The notes under the pieces: model-generated | The model's input: only the letters and a program-made list of their open reading frames with translations | Told to the model about the DNA's origin: nothing | Database searches by the model: none | Program-made: the position numbers and the translations under genes | In this document: piece by piece, positions 1 to 7,768 of the stretch | Numbering within the stretch: the first letter of the stretch is position 1 | Layout of the letters: the number at the start of each line of letters is the position of its first letter | NCBI RefSeq assembly: GCF_013248995.1 | Contig: NZ_JABRPK010000001.1 | Coordinates: forward strand, 1,054,001-1,118,000 | Direction of reading: 5' to 3' | Length of the DNA stretch: 64,000 nt | From: Frigoribacterium sp. VKM Ac-2836 | Lineage (GTDB): Bacteria; Actinomycetota; Actinomycetes; Actinomycetales; Microbacteriaceae

Positions 1-323
1 AGCTGCAGGCTCCCTTCGAACTCGTCAAAGAGATCGCCGAGACCGGCAAACTGCCCGTCGTCCTGTTCACCGCCGGCGGCGTCGCCACGCCCGCCGACGC
101 AGCCCTCATGATGCAGCTCGGGGCCGACGGCGTGTTCGTCGGCTCGGGCATCTTCAAGTCGGGCAATCCGGCAGAACGTGCCAAGGCGATCGTCAAGGCG
201 ACCACGTTCTTCGACGACCCCCAGGTCGTCGCCGATGCTTCCCGCGGCCTCGGCGAGGCGATGGTGGGCATCAACGTCCCCGACCTCCCTGCACCGCACC
301 GCCTCGCCGAGCGTGGCTGGTGA
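1..323 (+). CDS. pdxS: Pyridoxal 5'-phosphate synthase, PdxS subunit (3' end only)
   Basis: PdxS is the lyase subunit of the two-part PLP synthase. It condenses ribose 5-phosphate, glyceraldehyde 3-phosphate and ammonia supplied by PdxT. Only the last 106 codons are in the window; reading begins at base 3 with residues [12 protein letters not shown]. The phosphate-binding stretch [15 protein letters not shown] and the family tail ([11 protein letters not shown], then LAERGW) are visible. The gene is cut by the window edge, not broken. pdxT follows 19 nt downstream, the usual actinobacterial order, so the two are almost certainly co-transcribed. Confidence 0.96.
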   Translation, partial: LQAPFELVKEIAETGKLPVVLFTAGGVATPADAALMMQLGADGVFVGSGIFKSGNPAERAKAIVKATTFFDDPQVVADASRGLGEAMVGINVPDLPAPHRLAERGW

Positions 324-342
324 CGCGGCGGCCAGTTCGTCG

Positions 343-951
343 ATGACCTCCGGTCGAGCCCCACGCGTGGGTGTCCTCGCGCTGCAAGGTGATTTCCGCG
401 AGCACCTGGCCGTCCTCACCTCGCTCGGAGCCGTCGCGGTTCCGGTACGACGTGCGTCCGAGCTCGACGAGATCGACGGGCTCGTGATCCCGGGCGGCGA
501 GTCGAGCGTCATGGACAAACTCTCACGCACCTTCGACCTGGACGGGCCACTCCGTCGGGCCATCGGCTCGGGGCTGCCCGTCTACGGCACGTGCGCCGGG
601 CTCATCATGCTGGCCGACCGCATCCTCGACGGCACCCCCGGTCAGCGAAGCCTCGGTGGGCTCGACGTGTCGGTCCGGCGCAACGCCTTCGGCTCGCAGA
701 CCGACTCCTTCGAGACCGACGTCGAAGTCCCGGTCCTCGACGGTCCGCCGGTACACGCCATCTTCATCCGCGCGCCGGTGGTCGACGAGGTCGGCCCGGC
801 CGCGACGGCCATCGGTGTCCTCGGCGACGGCCGCGTCGTCGCCGTCGAACAGGGACCGCTGATGGGCACCTCGTTCCACCCCGAGGTCACCGACGACCTC
901 AGGTTCCACGCGCGTTTCCTCGACAAGGCCCGAGCACGGGCGTCACGGTAG
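343..951 (+). CDS. pdxT: Pyridoxal 5'-phosphate synthase, glutaminase subunit PdxT
   Basis: PdxT hydrolyses glutamine and channels ammonia to PdxS for PLP synthesis. The 202-residue protein is a class I-type glutamine amidotransferase. The core VGVLALQGDF opens the domain, PGGES follows at about residues 50-54, the nucleophile is Cys84 in YGTCAG, and the His179/Glu181 pair lies in SFHPEV. This Cys-His-Glu set corresponds to the known PdxT triad. I chose the ATG at 343 because the conserved domain starts eight residues later; an in-frame GTG at 313 would overlap pdxS and add a non-conserved tail. A TAGACT hexamer at 949-954 spans the stop codon and may drive yebC. Confidence 0.95.
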   Translation: MTSGRAPRVGVLALQGDFREHLAVLTSLGAVAVPVRRASELDEIDGLVIPGGESSVMDKLSRTFDLDGPLRRAIGSGLPVYGTCAGLIMLADRILDGTPGQRSLGGLDVSVRRNAFGSQTDSFETDVEVPVLDGPPVHAIFIRAPVVDEVGPAATAIGVLGDGRVVAVEQGPLMGTSFHPEVTDDLRFHARFLDKARARASR

Positions 952-988
952 ACTCGTCGAGATCCACGTCAGCATTTGAAGGAGCACC

Positions 989-1750
989 GTGTCCGGGCAT
1001 TCCAAGTGGGCAACGACCAAGCACAAGAAAGCCGTCATCGACAGCCGTCGTGCCAAGTCGTTCGCCAAGCTCATCAAGAACATCGAGGTCGCGGCCAAGC
1101 AGGGTGGGGCCGACATGTCGGGCAACCCGACGCTGGTCGACGCCGTCCAGAAGGCCAAGAAGACCTCGGTCCCCAACGACAACATCGATCGTGCCGTCAA
1201 GCGTGGCGCGGGCCTCAGCGGTGAGAGCGTCGACTACCAGACGATCATGTACGAGGGCTACGGCCCCAATGGTGTCGCCTTGTTGATCGAGTGCCTGACC
1301 GACAACAAGAACCGAGCTGCCGCCAACGTCCGTACCGTGATGTCGCGCAACGGCGGCACCATGGCCGACCCCGGCAGCGTCGCCTACAACTTCAGCCGCA
1401 AGGGTGTCATCGCCGTGATGAAGACCGGCGACCTCACCGAGGACGACGTCCTCACCGCCGTCCTCGATGCCGGTGCCGAAGAGGTCACCGACCGTGGCGA
1501 GGGCTTCGAGATCGTCACCGAGGCGTCCGACCTCGTGCCGGCACGGTTGGCCTTGCAAGAGGCAGGCATCGACTACGACTCGGCCGACATCGAGTTCGTC
1601 CCCGGGCTCAAGATCGAGGTCGACCTCGAGACGGCCCGTAAGGTCTTCCGCCTCATCGACGCGCTCGACGACGACGACGACGTCCAGAACGTCTACGCGA
1701 ACCACGACGTCCCCGCCGAGGTGCAGGCCGCGCTCGACGACGAAGAGTAG
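989..1750 (+). CDS. yebC: YebC/PmpR (TACO1) family transcription or translation regulator
   Basis: This 253-residue protein belongs to the YebC/TACO1 family, described in different species as a DNA-binding regulator or as a factor relieving ribosome stalling. Evidence is the hallmark N-terminus [14 protein letters not shown], the following [13 protein letters not shown] helix and the acidic C-terminal domain containing [12 protein letters not shown]. Length is normal for the family. The start is GTG. It lies directly upstream of ruvC (9 nt gap), the classical yebC-ruvCAB arrangement of actinobacteria. The exact regulatory target cannot be read from the sequence. Confidence 0.95.
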   Translation: MSGHSKWATTKHKKAVIDSRRAKSFAKLIKNIEVAAKQGGADMSGNPTLVDAVQKAKKTSVPNDNIDRAVKRGAGLSGESVDYQTIMYEGYGPNGVALLIECLTDNKNRAAANVRTVMSRNGGTMADPGSVAYNFSRKGVIAVMKTGDLTEDDVLTAVLDAGAEEVTDRGEGFEIVTEASDLVPARLALQEAGIDYDSADIEFVPGLKIEVDLETARKVFRLIDALDDDDDVQNVYANHDVPAEVQAALDDEE

Positions 1751-1759
1751 GTCGCGGCG

Positions 1760-2335
1760 GTGACGCTCCGGGTGCTCGGCATCGACCCCGGGCTCACCCG
1801 GTGCGGGGTGGGGGTGGTCGAGGTCGACGCCCACCGTCGAGCGACCCTCGTCGACGTCCAAGTCATCCGGACCGCACCCGACCTGGCCCTCGAGGTGCGT
1901 CTGCTCACCCTCGGACGCGGCATCGAGGCCCTCATCGACACCCATCGGCCCGACGCCATGGCCATCGAGCGCGTCTTCGCCCAGCAGAACGTCCGCAGCG
2001 TGATGGGAGTCGCCCAGGTCAGTGGCCTGGCGTTGCGTGCGGCCGCCGAACGCGAGATCCCCGTCACGCTCCACACGCCCTCCGAGGTCAAGGCAGCCGT
2101 GACCGGCTACGGCGCGGCCGACAAGAAGCAGGTCGGCTCCATGGTGGCCCGGCTGCTCGGTCTCGCGGAGGCCCCCCGACCGGCGGACGCCGCCGACGCC
2201 CTGGCCCTGGCCATCTGCCATGCCTGGCGGGGCGCGCCCGTCGCGGCCCGCGCCTCCTCGGGGTCGCTGACGCCCGCCCAGCGAGCGTGGCGCGACGCCG
2301 AGAAGTCGGTGCGCACTCCTAGGCTGGGGGCATGA
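1760..2335 (+). CDS. ruvC: Holliday junction resolvase RuvC
   Basis: RuvC is the endonuclease that cuts Holliday junctions during recombination and repair, working on junctions held by RuvAB. The 191-residue protein has the RNase H-like fold signature VLGIDPGLTRCG. The four acidic catalytic positions can be assigned as Asp9, Glu70 (in AIERVF), Asp143 and Asp146 (in PADAADALALA), matching the E. coli set in spacing. The basic C-terminal tail of about 30 residues is not conserved. GTG start. The stop overlaps the ruvA ATG (ATGA), so translation is probably coupled. Confidence 0.97.
   Translation: MTLRVLGIDPGLTRCGVGVVEVDAHRRATLVDVQVIRTAPDLALEVRLLTLGRGIEALIDTHRPDAMAIERVFAQQNVRSVMGVAQVSGLALRAAAEREIPVTLHTPSEVKAAVTGYGAADKKQVGSMVARLLGLAEAPRPADAADALALAICHAWRGAPVAARASSGSLTPAQRAWRDAEKSVRTPRLGA
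2320..2325 (+). promoter_or_regulatory. Candidate -10 box (TAGGCT) for a leaderless ruvA transcript
   Basis: TAGGCT sits six bases before the ruvA ATG at 2332, inside the end of ruvC. That spacing would place transcription initiation at or near the start codon. No good -35 hexamer is seen. The same hexamer precedes rpe, pdtaR and polA at similar distance, which is the main reason for listing it. Confidence 0.35.
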
Positions 2336-2946
2336 TCTCGACTGTCCGCGGTACCGTCCTGTCCGCGTCCGGCACGTCTATCGTGGTCGAGGTCGGCGGG
2401 GTGGGCCTCAGGGTCTCGGTCACCCCACAGCTCGCGTTGACGGTCCACGTCGGCGATCAGGCGCTCGTGCACACGGCGTTGATCGTCCGAGAAGACGACC
2501 TCTCGCTCTTCGGGTTCGCCGACCGGGAAGAACTCGAGGTCTTCGACCTCCTGCGCAGCGTGACGGGTGTCGGGCCGAAATCCGCCCAGGGCGTGCTCTC
2601 GACGCTCACCCCGCATCAGGTGGCGACAGCCGTGGCCGACGACGACGACGCGGCGTTCCGCCGTGTCTCGGGCATCGGCCCCAAGACGGCGAAGCTGATC
2701 GTCCTGTCGTTGGCCGGCAAGCTCGATGTGGCACCCTCGGCCCCCACCGTCACGGCCGCCTCCACGACCGCCGCCGACGTGCTCGTCGCGCTGGTCGGCC
2801 TCGGCTGGTCCGAGCGCGAGGCCCAGTCCGCCATCGACGTCGTCGTGGCCGACCGGGGTGACGCCGTCGCACTGGCCGTGCCGCAGCTGCTGCGCGCCGC
2901 TCTCGGTCATCTGGGGCCGCAGAAGCCCGCCGGGGCCCGCGCGTGA
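2332..2946 (+). CDS. ruvA: Holliday junction DNA helicase subunit RuvA
   Basis: RuvA binds four-way junctions and recruits the RuvB motor. The 204-residue protein shows the N-terminal OB-fold ([16 protein letters not shown]), then two helix-hairpin-helix motifs, [13 protein letters not shown] and [15 protein letters not shown] flexible Ala/Thr-rich linker follows, then domain III ([16 protein letters not shown]), which contacts RuvB. Length and order are typical. It overlaps ruvC by 4 nt and ruvB by 4 nt, making ruvCAB one translational unit. Confidence 0.97.
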   Translation: MISTVRGTVLSASGTSIVVEVGGVGLRVSVTPQLALTVHVGDQALVHTALIVREDDLSLFGFADREELEVFDLLRSVTGVGPKSAQGVLSTLTPHQVATAVADDDDAAFRRVSGIGPKTAKLIVLSLAGKLDVAPSAPTVTAASTTAADVLVALVGLGWSEREAQSAIDVVVADRGDAVALAVPQLLRAALGHLGPQKPAGARA

Positions 2947-3968
2947 GCGACGACGACCTGACCCGTCCGACCCTCGAGTCCGAGGCCGAACTGGCCTTCG
3001 AAGGGGCGCTGCGACCCACCTCGCTCGGTGAGTTCGTCGGGCAGACGAAGGTGCGGGGTCAGCTCGAGCTGCTTCTCAAGGCCGCGACCATGCAGGGTCG
3101 GACCCCCGACCACATCCTGCTCGCGGGTCCGCCCGGGCTCGGCAAGACGACCCTGGCCATGATCGTGGCCCATGAGGGGGCACGGCCGCTCCGCATGTCG
3201 TCGGGCCCCGCCATCCAGCACGCCGGTGACCTCGCCGCCGTCCTCTCGGCGCTCGTACCGGGCGAGGTCCTGTTCATCGACGAGATCCACCGCATGGCTC
3301 GACCGGCCGAAGAGATGCTGTACCTCGCGATGGAGGACTACCGCATCGACATCATGGTGGGCAAGGGGGCGGGCGCGACCAGCATCCCGCTCGAACTGTC
3401 GCCCTTCACGCTCGTGGGGGCGACGACCCGAAGCGGCCTGCTGCCGAATCCGTTGCGCGACCGGTTCGGGTTCACGGCCCACCTCGAGTTCTACGACGAG
3501 GCCGAACTGACCGAGGTCCTCCGCCGCGCGGCCACGCTGCTCGGCGTCGACGTCGAGGGGACGGCCTTGGCCGAGATCGCCGGGCGGTGCCGCGGGACGC
3601 CCCGCATCGCGAACCGACTGCTGAGGCGCGTGCGCGACTACGCGCTCGTCCACGGTCGGGACGCCGACTTGGCCACCGTGCGCGAGGCTCTCGACCTCTA
3701 CGACGTCGATTCCCTGGGGCTCGACCGGCTCGACCGCGAGGTGGTCCGCACGGTGTTGACCCGTTTCGGGGGTGGACCCGTCGGCCTCAACACGCTCGCG
3801 GTCTCGGTGGGAGAAGAGGCCGACACGATCGAGTCCGTCGTCGAGCCGTTCCTCGTCCGCGTCGGACTGCTGACCCGCACGCCCCGGGGGCGCATCGCGA
3901 CTCCCGAGGCCTGGCGGCACTTCGGTCTGGCGCACGCTTCAGGGGCGCTCTTCGGCGATGACCTATAA
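2943..3968 (+). CDS. ruvB: Holliday junction branch-migration ATPase RuvB
   Basis: RuvB is the hexameric AAA+ motor that drives branch migration with RuvA. The 341-residue protein has Walker [10 protein letters not shown] at about residues 62-70, Walker [10 protein letters not shown], the sensor stretch [10 protein letters not shown] with the Pro-Leu-Arg-Asp-Arg arginine-finger region, and a C-terminal winged helix with [15 protein letters not shown] start overlapping the ruvA stop. The final codons carry a perfect TATAAT hexamer that likely serves the downstream yajC-secDF unit. Confidence 0.98.
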   Translation: MSDDDLTRPTLESEAELAFEGALRPTSLGEFVGQTKVRGQLELLLKAATMQGRTPDHILLAGPPGLGKTTLAMIVAHEGARPLRMSSGPAIQHAGDLAAVLSALVPGEVLFIDEIHRMARPAEEMLYLAMEDYRIDIMVGKGAGATSIPLELSPFTLVGATTRSGLLPNPLRDRFGFTAHLEFYDEAELTEVLRRAATLLGVDVEGTALAEIAGRCRGTPRIANRLLRRVRDYALVHGRDADLATVREALDLYDVDSLGLDRLDREVVRTVLTRFGGGPVGLNTLAVSVGEEADTIESVVEPFLVRVGLLTRTPRGRIATPEAWRHFGLAHASGALFGDDL

Positions 3969-3969
3969 T
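3964..3969 (+). promoter_or_regulatory. Consensus -10 box (TATAAT) overlapping the ruvB stop codon
   Basis: A perfect TATAAT lies across the last Leu codon and TAA stop of ruvB, about 78 nt upstream of the yajC ATG. No strong -35 is visible at 16-18 nt spacing; TTCAGG lies about 20 nt upstream. Such an AT-rich consensus is rare in this GC-rich sequence, so it is a plausible promoter for yajC-secD-secF. Confidence 0.5.
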
Positions 3970-4047
3970 TCCTGCAGGTCCGAGGACGTCGCTCACTGAG
4001 GCGAGTCCCGCTCGGCCCACACCCCCAACAGCGAAAGGGAGTTCCGT

Positions 4048-4461
4048 ATGGATCCCGCAACCCTCATCATGGTCCTCCTCCTGGTGGTCCTCGTCGTCTT
4101 CATGTTCCGCAACAAGAAGAAGCGCGACCGCCAGCAGGCCGAACTGCAGAACAAGCTCGTCCCCGGCGTCGAGGTCATGCTCTCGTTCGGTGTCTACGGC
4201 ACCGTCGTCTCCATCGACGACGAGAACAACGTGGCCGAGGTCGAGGTCTCACCGGGCACGATCCTCAAGGTCCACCGTCAGACCCTCGGGCGTGTCGTCG
4301 AGCCGGTCATCGACGAGCCCGTCGCCGACGACGCCGACTCACTGACCCAGGGCTCCGCCGAGCACGACCGCGTCATCGACGACGCGCCCGAGTTCGGTGA
4401 GCGCGGGACGTCCACGCCGGTCGACTCGACCGTCACCAAAGACTCCGACAACAAGGCCTGA
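4048..4461 (+). CDS. yajC: Preprotein translocase subunit YajC
   Basis: YajC is a small membrane partner of SecD-SecF in the Sec translocase. The 137-residue protein begins with one hydrophobic segment (residues 3-20, rich in Leu and Val), followed by the basic stretch RNKKKRDRQQAELQNKL. The conserved YajC domain follows with LVPGVEVMLSFGVYGTV and VEVSPGTILKVHRQ. The C-terminal 45 residues are acidic and low-complexity, as in many actinobacterial homologues. A Shine-Dalgarno (AAAGGGAG) precedes the ATG. secD follows after a 96-nt gap with a hairpin. Confidence 0.95.
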   Translation: MDPATLIMVLLLVVLVVFMFRNKKKRDRQQAELQNKLVPGVEVMLSFGVYGTVVSIDDENNVAEVEVSPGTILKVHRQTLGRVVEPVIDEPVADDADSLTQGSAEHDRVIDDAPEFGERGTSTPVDSTVTKDSDNKA

Positions 4462-4473
4462 CCTGACGACCGC

Positions 4474-4496
4474 CCCGACCGCCGTGCGCGGTCGGG
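4474..4496. terminator. Hairpin between yajC and secD (possible attenuator)
   Basis: A perfect 9-bp stem (CCCGACCGC paired with GCGGTCGGG) with a 5-nt loop lies 13 nt after yajC. No T-run follows. In an operon it may reduce read-through or stabilise the yajC 3' end rather than terminate fully. Confidence 0.4.
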
Positions 4497-4506
4497 TCCG
4501 ATCCAC

Positions 4507-4535
4507 GGCGCGCGCTCCGGGTGGGCGCGCGCTCC
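4507..4535. repeat. 12-bp direct repeat in the yajC-secD gap
   Basis: GGCGCGCGCTCC occurs twice (4507-4518 and 4524-4535) with a 17-nt period, just upstream of secD. Its alternating GC core is self-complementary. Function is unknown; it may affect folding of the secD leader. Confidence 0.6.
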
Positions 4536-4557
4536 CATGAGAAAGCAGAGTTCCTCC

Positions 4558-6321
4558 GTGGCACGCTCGACGCCGGTGAAGAAAGCAATACGATCCCTGA
4601 CCTGGTTGTTGGTCATCATCGCCGGCCTCACGGCCCTGAACGGCACGGCCACACTCCTGAACGACTCCGGTCGGGACGGCTGGTGGAACGGAGCGAGCTG
4701 GGTGCCCGAGCTCGCCCTCGACCTGCAGGGCGGGACCCAGATCACCCTGGCCGCCCAGCTGCAAGGCGGTGAGACGGTGTCGTCGCAGCAGCTCGACCAG
4801 GCCGTCACGATCATCCGTCAGCGGATCGACTCGGCGGGTGTCTCGGAATCCGAGATCACCAAGCAGGGCACGCAGAACATCGTCGTCTCCATCCCGGGGC
4901 GGCCAGACAACGCGACCCTCGAGCGCATCGAGGCCTCCGCCAAGCTGACCTTCCGCCCCGTGCTCTACACCGAGGCCGTGTCGAACGCCGCGGTCGGCGG
5001 AGAAGGCGAGGGCGCCACTGCCAGCCCGTCCGCCACGCCCTACACGCCGAACCCCGATCTCGAGAGCACCCCCACCGCGTCTCCGACCGACGGGTCCGAT
5101 CTGGCATGGATCACCCCCCAGCTCGCCGACCTGTACCAGAACTACGACTGCGCAGCCGAGAACGACCTGGCGACCGCCCGCGACGACGAACCGCTCGTGA
5201 CCTGCTCCACCGACGGCACCGCCAAGTACATCCTCGGCCCGGTCGAGGTGCAGGGCTCGGACATCAGCGATGCCACCAACGGCCTCGCTGCCGACTCGCA
5301 GGGCAACTCGACCAACACCTGGGCCGTCAACCTCGAATTCGACGGGCAGGGCACCGACCGGTTCGCCGACGTCACCTCTCGTCTCGTCTCGCTGCAGGCC
5401 CCCCAGAACCAGTTCGCCGTCACCCTCGACAACCAGGTGATCACGGCGCCGTCCGCGAACGCCGCCATCACGGACGGCAGGGCCCAGATCACGGGCCAGT
5501 TCACGCAGGACTCGTCGAAGACCCTCGCCGACCAGCTGAAGTTCGGCGCCCTGCCCTTGAGCTTCTCGGTACAGAGCAACGAGACGATCACCGCGACGCT
5601 GGGGCAGACCCAGTTGGTGAGCGGTCTGATCGCCGGACTCATCGGTCTGATCCTGGTCGTGATCTACTCGCTCATCCAGTACCGGGCGCTCGCATTCGTG
5701 ACGGTTCTCTCGCTCGTGATCGCCGCCGTGCTCACCTACCTGGTCATCGCCATCCTGTCGTGGCGCGAGGGTTATCGTCTCTCCCTGGCGGGGGTGACCG
5801 GCCTCATCGTGGCGATCGGCATCACGGCCGACTCCTTCATCGTCTACTTCGAGCGCATCCGTGACGAGCTCCGCGACGGTCGCATTCTCGAGAGCGCGGT
5901 CGAATCGGGTTGGAAGCGAGCCATCCGCACCATCGTGGCGTCCGACACCGTCAACTTCCTCGCGGCCATCACGCTGTTCATCCTCGCGGTAGGCAACGTC
6001 AAGGGGTTCGCGCTCACCCTGGGCATCACCACCGTGATCGACCTCATCGTCGTCTCGTTGTTCACGCACCCCATGCTGCAGTTGATCGCCCGGACGCGGT
6101 TCTTCGGAGAGGGGCACTCGTTCAGCGGTCTCAACCCACGGGCCCTCGGCGCCGTCTACCGGGGTCGTGCTCAGTTCCGTACCCCGGCCGTCGCCGACCG
6201 CAAGGGGGCGGGCGGTCGCGAGGCCGTCAAACGTCAGACCATCGCCGAGCGCAAAGCCGCCGAGAAGACCACCGAGCGAGTCGATTCGTCGACCGCCGGT
6301 GAAGGGAAGAAGGACTCCTGA
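4558..6321 (+). CDS. secD: Protein translocase subunit SecD
   Basis: SecD, with SecF, uses the proton gradient to complete protein export. The 587-residue form has a first transmembrane segment near residues 10-30, then LALDLQGGTQITL, the family motif. A large periplasmic domain follows that carries a low-complexity Ser/Thr/Pro insert (about residues 140-170). Five C-terminal membrane segments carry the RND-like signature TADSFIVYFERIRDE. A charged Lys/Glu-rich tail ends the protein. I chose GTG 4558 because residues start to resemble SecD there. An ATG at 4537 in the same frame would add seven residues, but no clear ribosome site distinguishes them. secF overlaps by one base. Confidence 0.95.
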   Translation: MARSTPVKKAIRSLTWLLVIIAGLTALNGTATLLNDSGRDGWWNGASWVPELALDLQGGTQITLAAQLQGGETVSSQQLDQAVTIIRQRIDSAGVSESEITKQGTQNIVVSIPGRPDNATLERIEASAKLTFRPVLYTEAVSNAAVGGEGEGATASPSATPYTPNPDLESTPTASPTDGSDLAWITPQLADLYQNYDCAAENDLATARDDEPLVTCSTDGTAKYILGPVEVQGSDISDATNGLAADSQGNSTNTWAVNLEFDGQGTDRFADVTSRLVSLQAPQNQFAVTLDNQVITAPSANAAITDGRAQITGQFTQDSSKTLADQLKFGALPLSFSVQSNETITATLGQTQLVSGLIAGLIGLILVVIYSLIQYRALAFVTVLSLVIAAVLTYLVIAILSWREGYRLSLAGVTGLIVAIGITADSFIVYFERIRDELRDGRILESAVESGWKRAIRTIVASDTVNFLAAITLFILAVGNVKGFALTLGITTVIDLIVVSLFTHPMLQLIARTRFFGEGHSFSGLNPRALGAVYRGRAQFRTPAVADRKGAGGREAVKRQTIAERKAAEKTTERVDSSTAGEGKKDS

Positions 6322-7331
6322 TGGCCAGTTTCTCGAAGTTCGGTAACGACCTCTACACGGGCGCCCGGTCCTACGACATCGTCGGTCACCGCCGCCGCTG
6401 GTACTGGATCGCAGCCCTCGTCATCCTGATCTCGGTCACCGTTCCCTTCCTTCGTGGTGGGTTCCACTTCGGCATCGAGTTCACCGGCGGGTCGGAGTTC
6501 CAGGTCGCCCAACCGGCCGAACTCGACCAGGACGTCGCCTCGACGACGGTGGACGAGGTCGTCCCGGGCTCCAACCCCCGGGTCACGCAGGTGGGCACCG
6601 ACACCATCCGTGTTCAGACCTCCCAGCTCGAGGCAGCACAGACGAACGACGTCGCCGACGCGTTGGCCACCGCCTACGACGTCCCCGACGACCGGGTCAC
6701 CTCCTCCTTCATCGGAGCTTCGTGGGGCGCCGACATCACCAGCCAGGCCATCAAGGGGCTCGTGATCTTCCTGATCCTCGCGGCCATCGGCATGACGCTC
6801 TACTTCCGCACCTGGAAGATGTCGCTCGCGGCCATGGCCGCTCTGTTGCACGACCTCGTGCTGACGGCGGGCATCTACGGAATCGTCGGCTTCGAGGTGA
6901 CGCCGGCGGCCGTCATCGGCTTCCTGACGATCCTCGGCTACTCGCTGTACGACACCGTGGTGGTGTTCGACAAGATCCGAGAGAACACGGCCGACGACGG
7001 CGAGGGGTCCCGACGGACGTTCGGACAGTCGGTGAACCTGGCCGTCAACCAGACGCTCGTCCGGTCGATCAACACGTCCGTGGTGGCGCTCCTCCCCGTC
7101 GCGGCCATCCTCTTCATCGGTGCGTTCGTCCTCGGGGCCGGCACGCTCCGCGACATCTCGCTGGCACTGTTCATCGGCATCCTGGTCGGCACCTACTCGA
7201 CGATCTTCATCGCCTCGCCGCTCTACGCCACACTCCGCCTCCGTGAACCGGACATCGCGAAGCGTGACGCCCGCAAGCTCGAGGCGCAGAAGACCGAGCC
7301 CCTCACCGTCGACGAGACCGTGGGCGCATGA
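6321..7331 (+). CDS. secF: Protein translocase subunit SecF
   Basis: SecF pairs with SecD in the export motor. The 336-residue protein has an N-terminal membrane segment (about residues 27-46), the motif FGIEFTGGSEF, a short extracytoplasmic domain, and a C-terminal bundle of membrane segments. Conserved residues lie in GYSLYDTVVVFDKIRENT and in NQTLVRSINTS. Length is normal. The ATG shares its first base with the secD stop, and the stop overlaps the next gene's ATG, so secD-secF-rhodanese form a tight unit. Confidence 0.96.
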   Translation: MASFSKFGNDLYTGARSYDIVGHRRRWYWIAALVILISVTVPFLRGGFHFGIEFTGGSEFQVAQPAELDQDVASTTVDEVVPGSNPRVTQVGTDTIRVQTSQLEAAQTNDVADALATAYDVPDDRVTSSFIGASWGADITSQAIKGLVIFLILAAIGMTLYFRTWKMSLAAMAALLHDLVLTAGIYGIVGFEVTPAAVIGFLTILGYSLYDTVVVFDKIRENTADDGEGSRRTFGQSVNLAVNQTLVRSINTSVVALLPVAAILFIGAFVLGAGTLRDISLALFIGILVGTYSTIFIASPLYATLRLREPDIAKRDARKLEAQKTEPLTVDETVGA

Positions 7332-7678
7332 TCGGCGACGAGCGTCGACCCGAGGTCGGGGCGGGCGAGGCCGTCGACGCCCTGGCCGCAGGCGCGTACG
7401 TCCTCGACGTGCGAGAACAGCACGAATGGGTCGAGGGGCACGCGCCCGGTGTGACGTCGATCCCGCTCTCGGAGTTGACCGACCGAGTCGCCGAGGTTCC
7501 GACCGACCGCCCGGTCCTGGTCGTCTGCCACTCGGGAATGCGTTCCGCAAGGGCGACGGACGCGCTCCGCGGCATCGGTGTCGATGCGCAGAACGTCGTC
7601 GGCGGGATGCTCGCATGGCGCGACGCCGGTGGCCCGGTCGTCACGGGTGACGACGCTGCGGGCCCGTCCGGCGCCTGA
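7328..7678 (+). CDS. Single-domain rhodanese-like sulfurtransferase
   Basis: This 116-residue protein is one rhodanese domain. It has the family start YVLDVREQHEWVEGHAPG (about residues 24-41), the active loop VVCHSGMRSARA with the putative persulfide-carrying Cys67, and the closing NVVGGMLAWRDAGGPV. The loop is six residues long (CHSGMR), as in sulfurtransferases rather than Cdc25-type phosphatases. No export signal is seen, so it is probably cytoplasmic. It overlaps secF by 4 nt and precedes relA by 90 nt. In Mycobacterium the secF-relA interval instead holds a lipoprotein gene and apt. The sulfur acceptor is unknown. Confidence 0.85.
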   Translation: MIGDERRPEVGAGEAVDALAAGAYVLDVREQHEWVEGHAPGVTSIPLSELTDRVAEVPTDRPVLVVCHSGMRSARATDALRGIGVDAQNVVGGMLAWRDAGGPVVTGDDAAGPSGA

Positions 7679-7768
7679 CCATCGACGGGTACCCTTGACC
7701 CCACGGAGTCCACCTCCGACCACCATGGTCGCCGGCGGCCCTCCGACCCGAGAGAACGAGGTGCTGCC

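Noticed and set aside
4537-4557. ATG start for secD at 4537
   Set aside because: No Shine-Dalgarno at normal distance and the seven extra residues are not SecD-like. Kept only as an alternative to GTG 4558.
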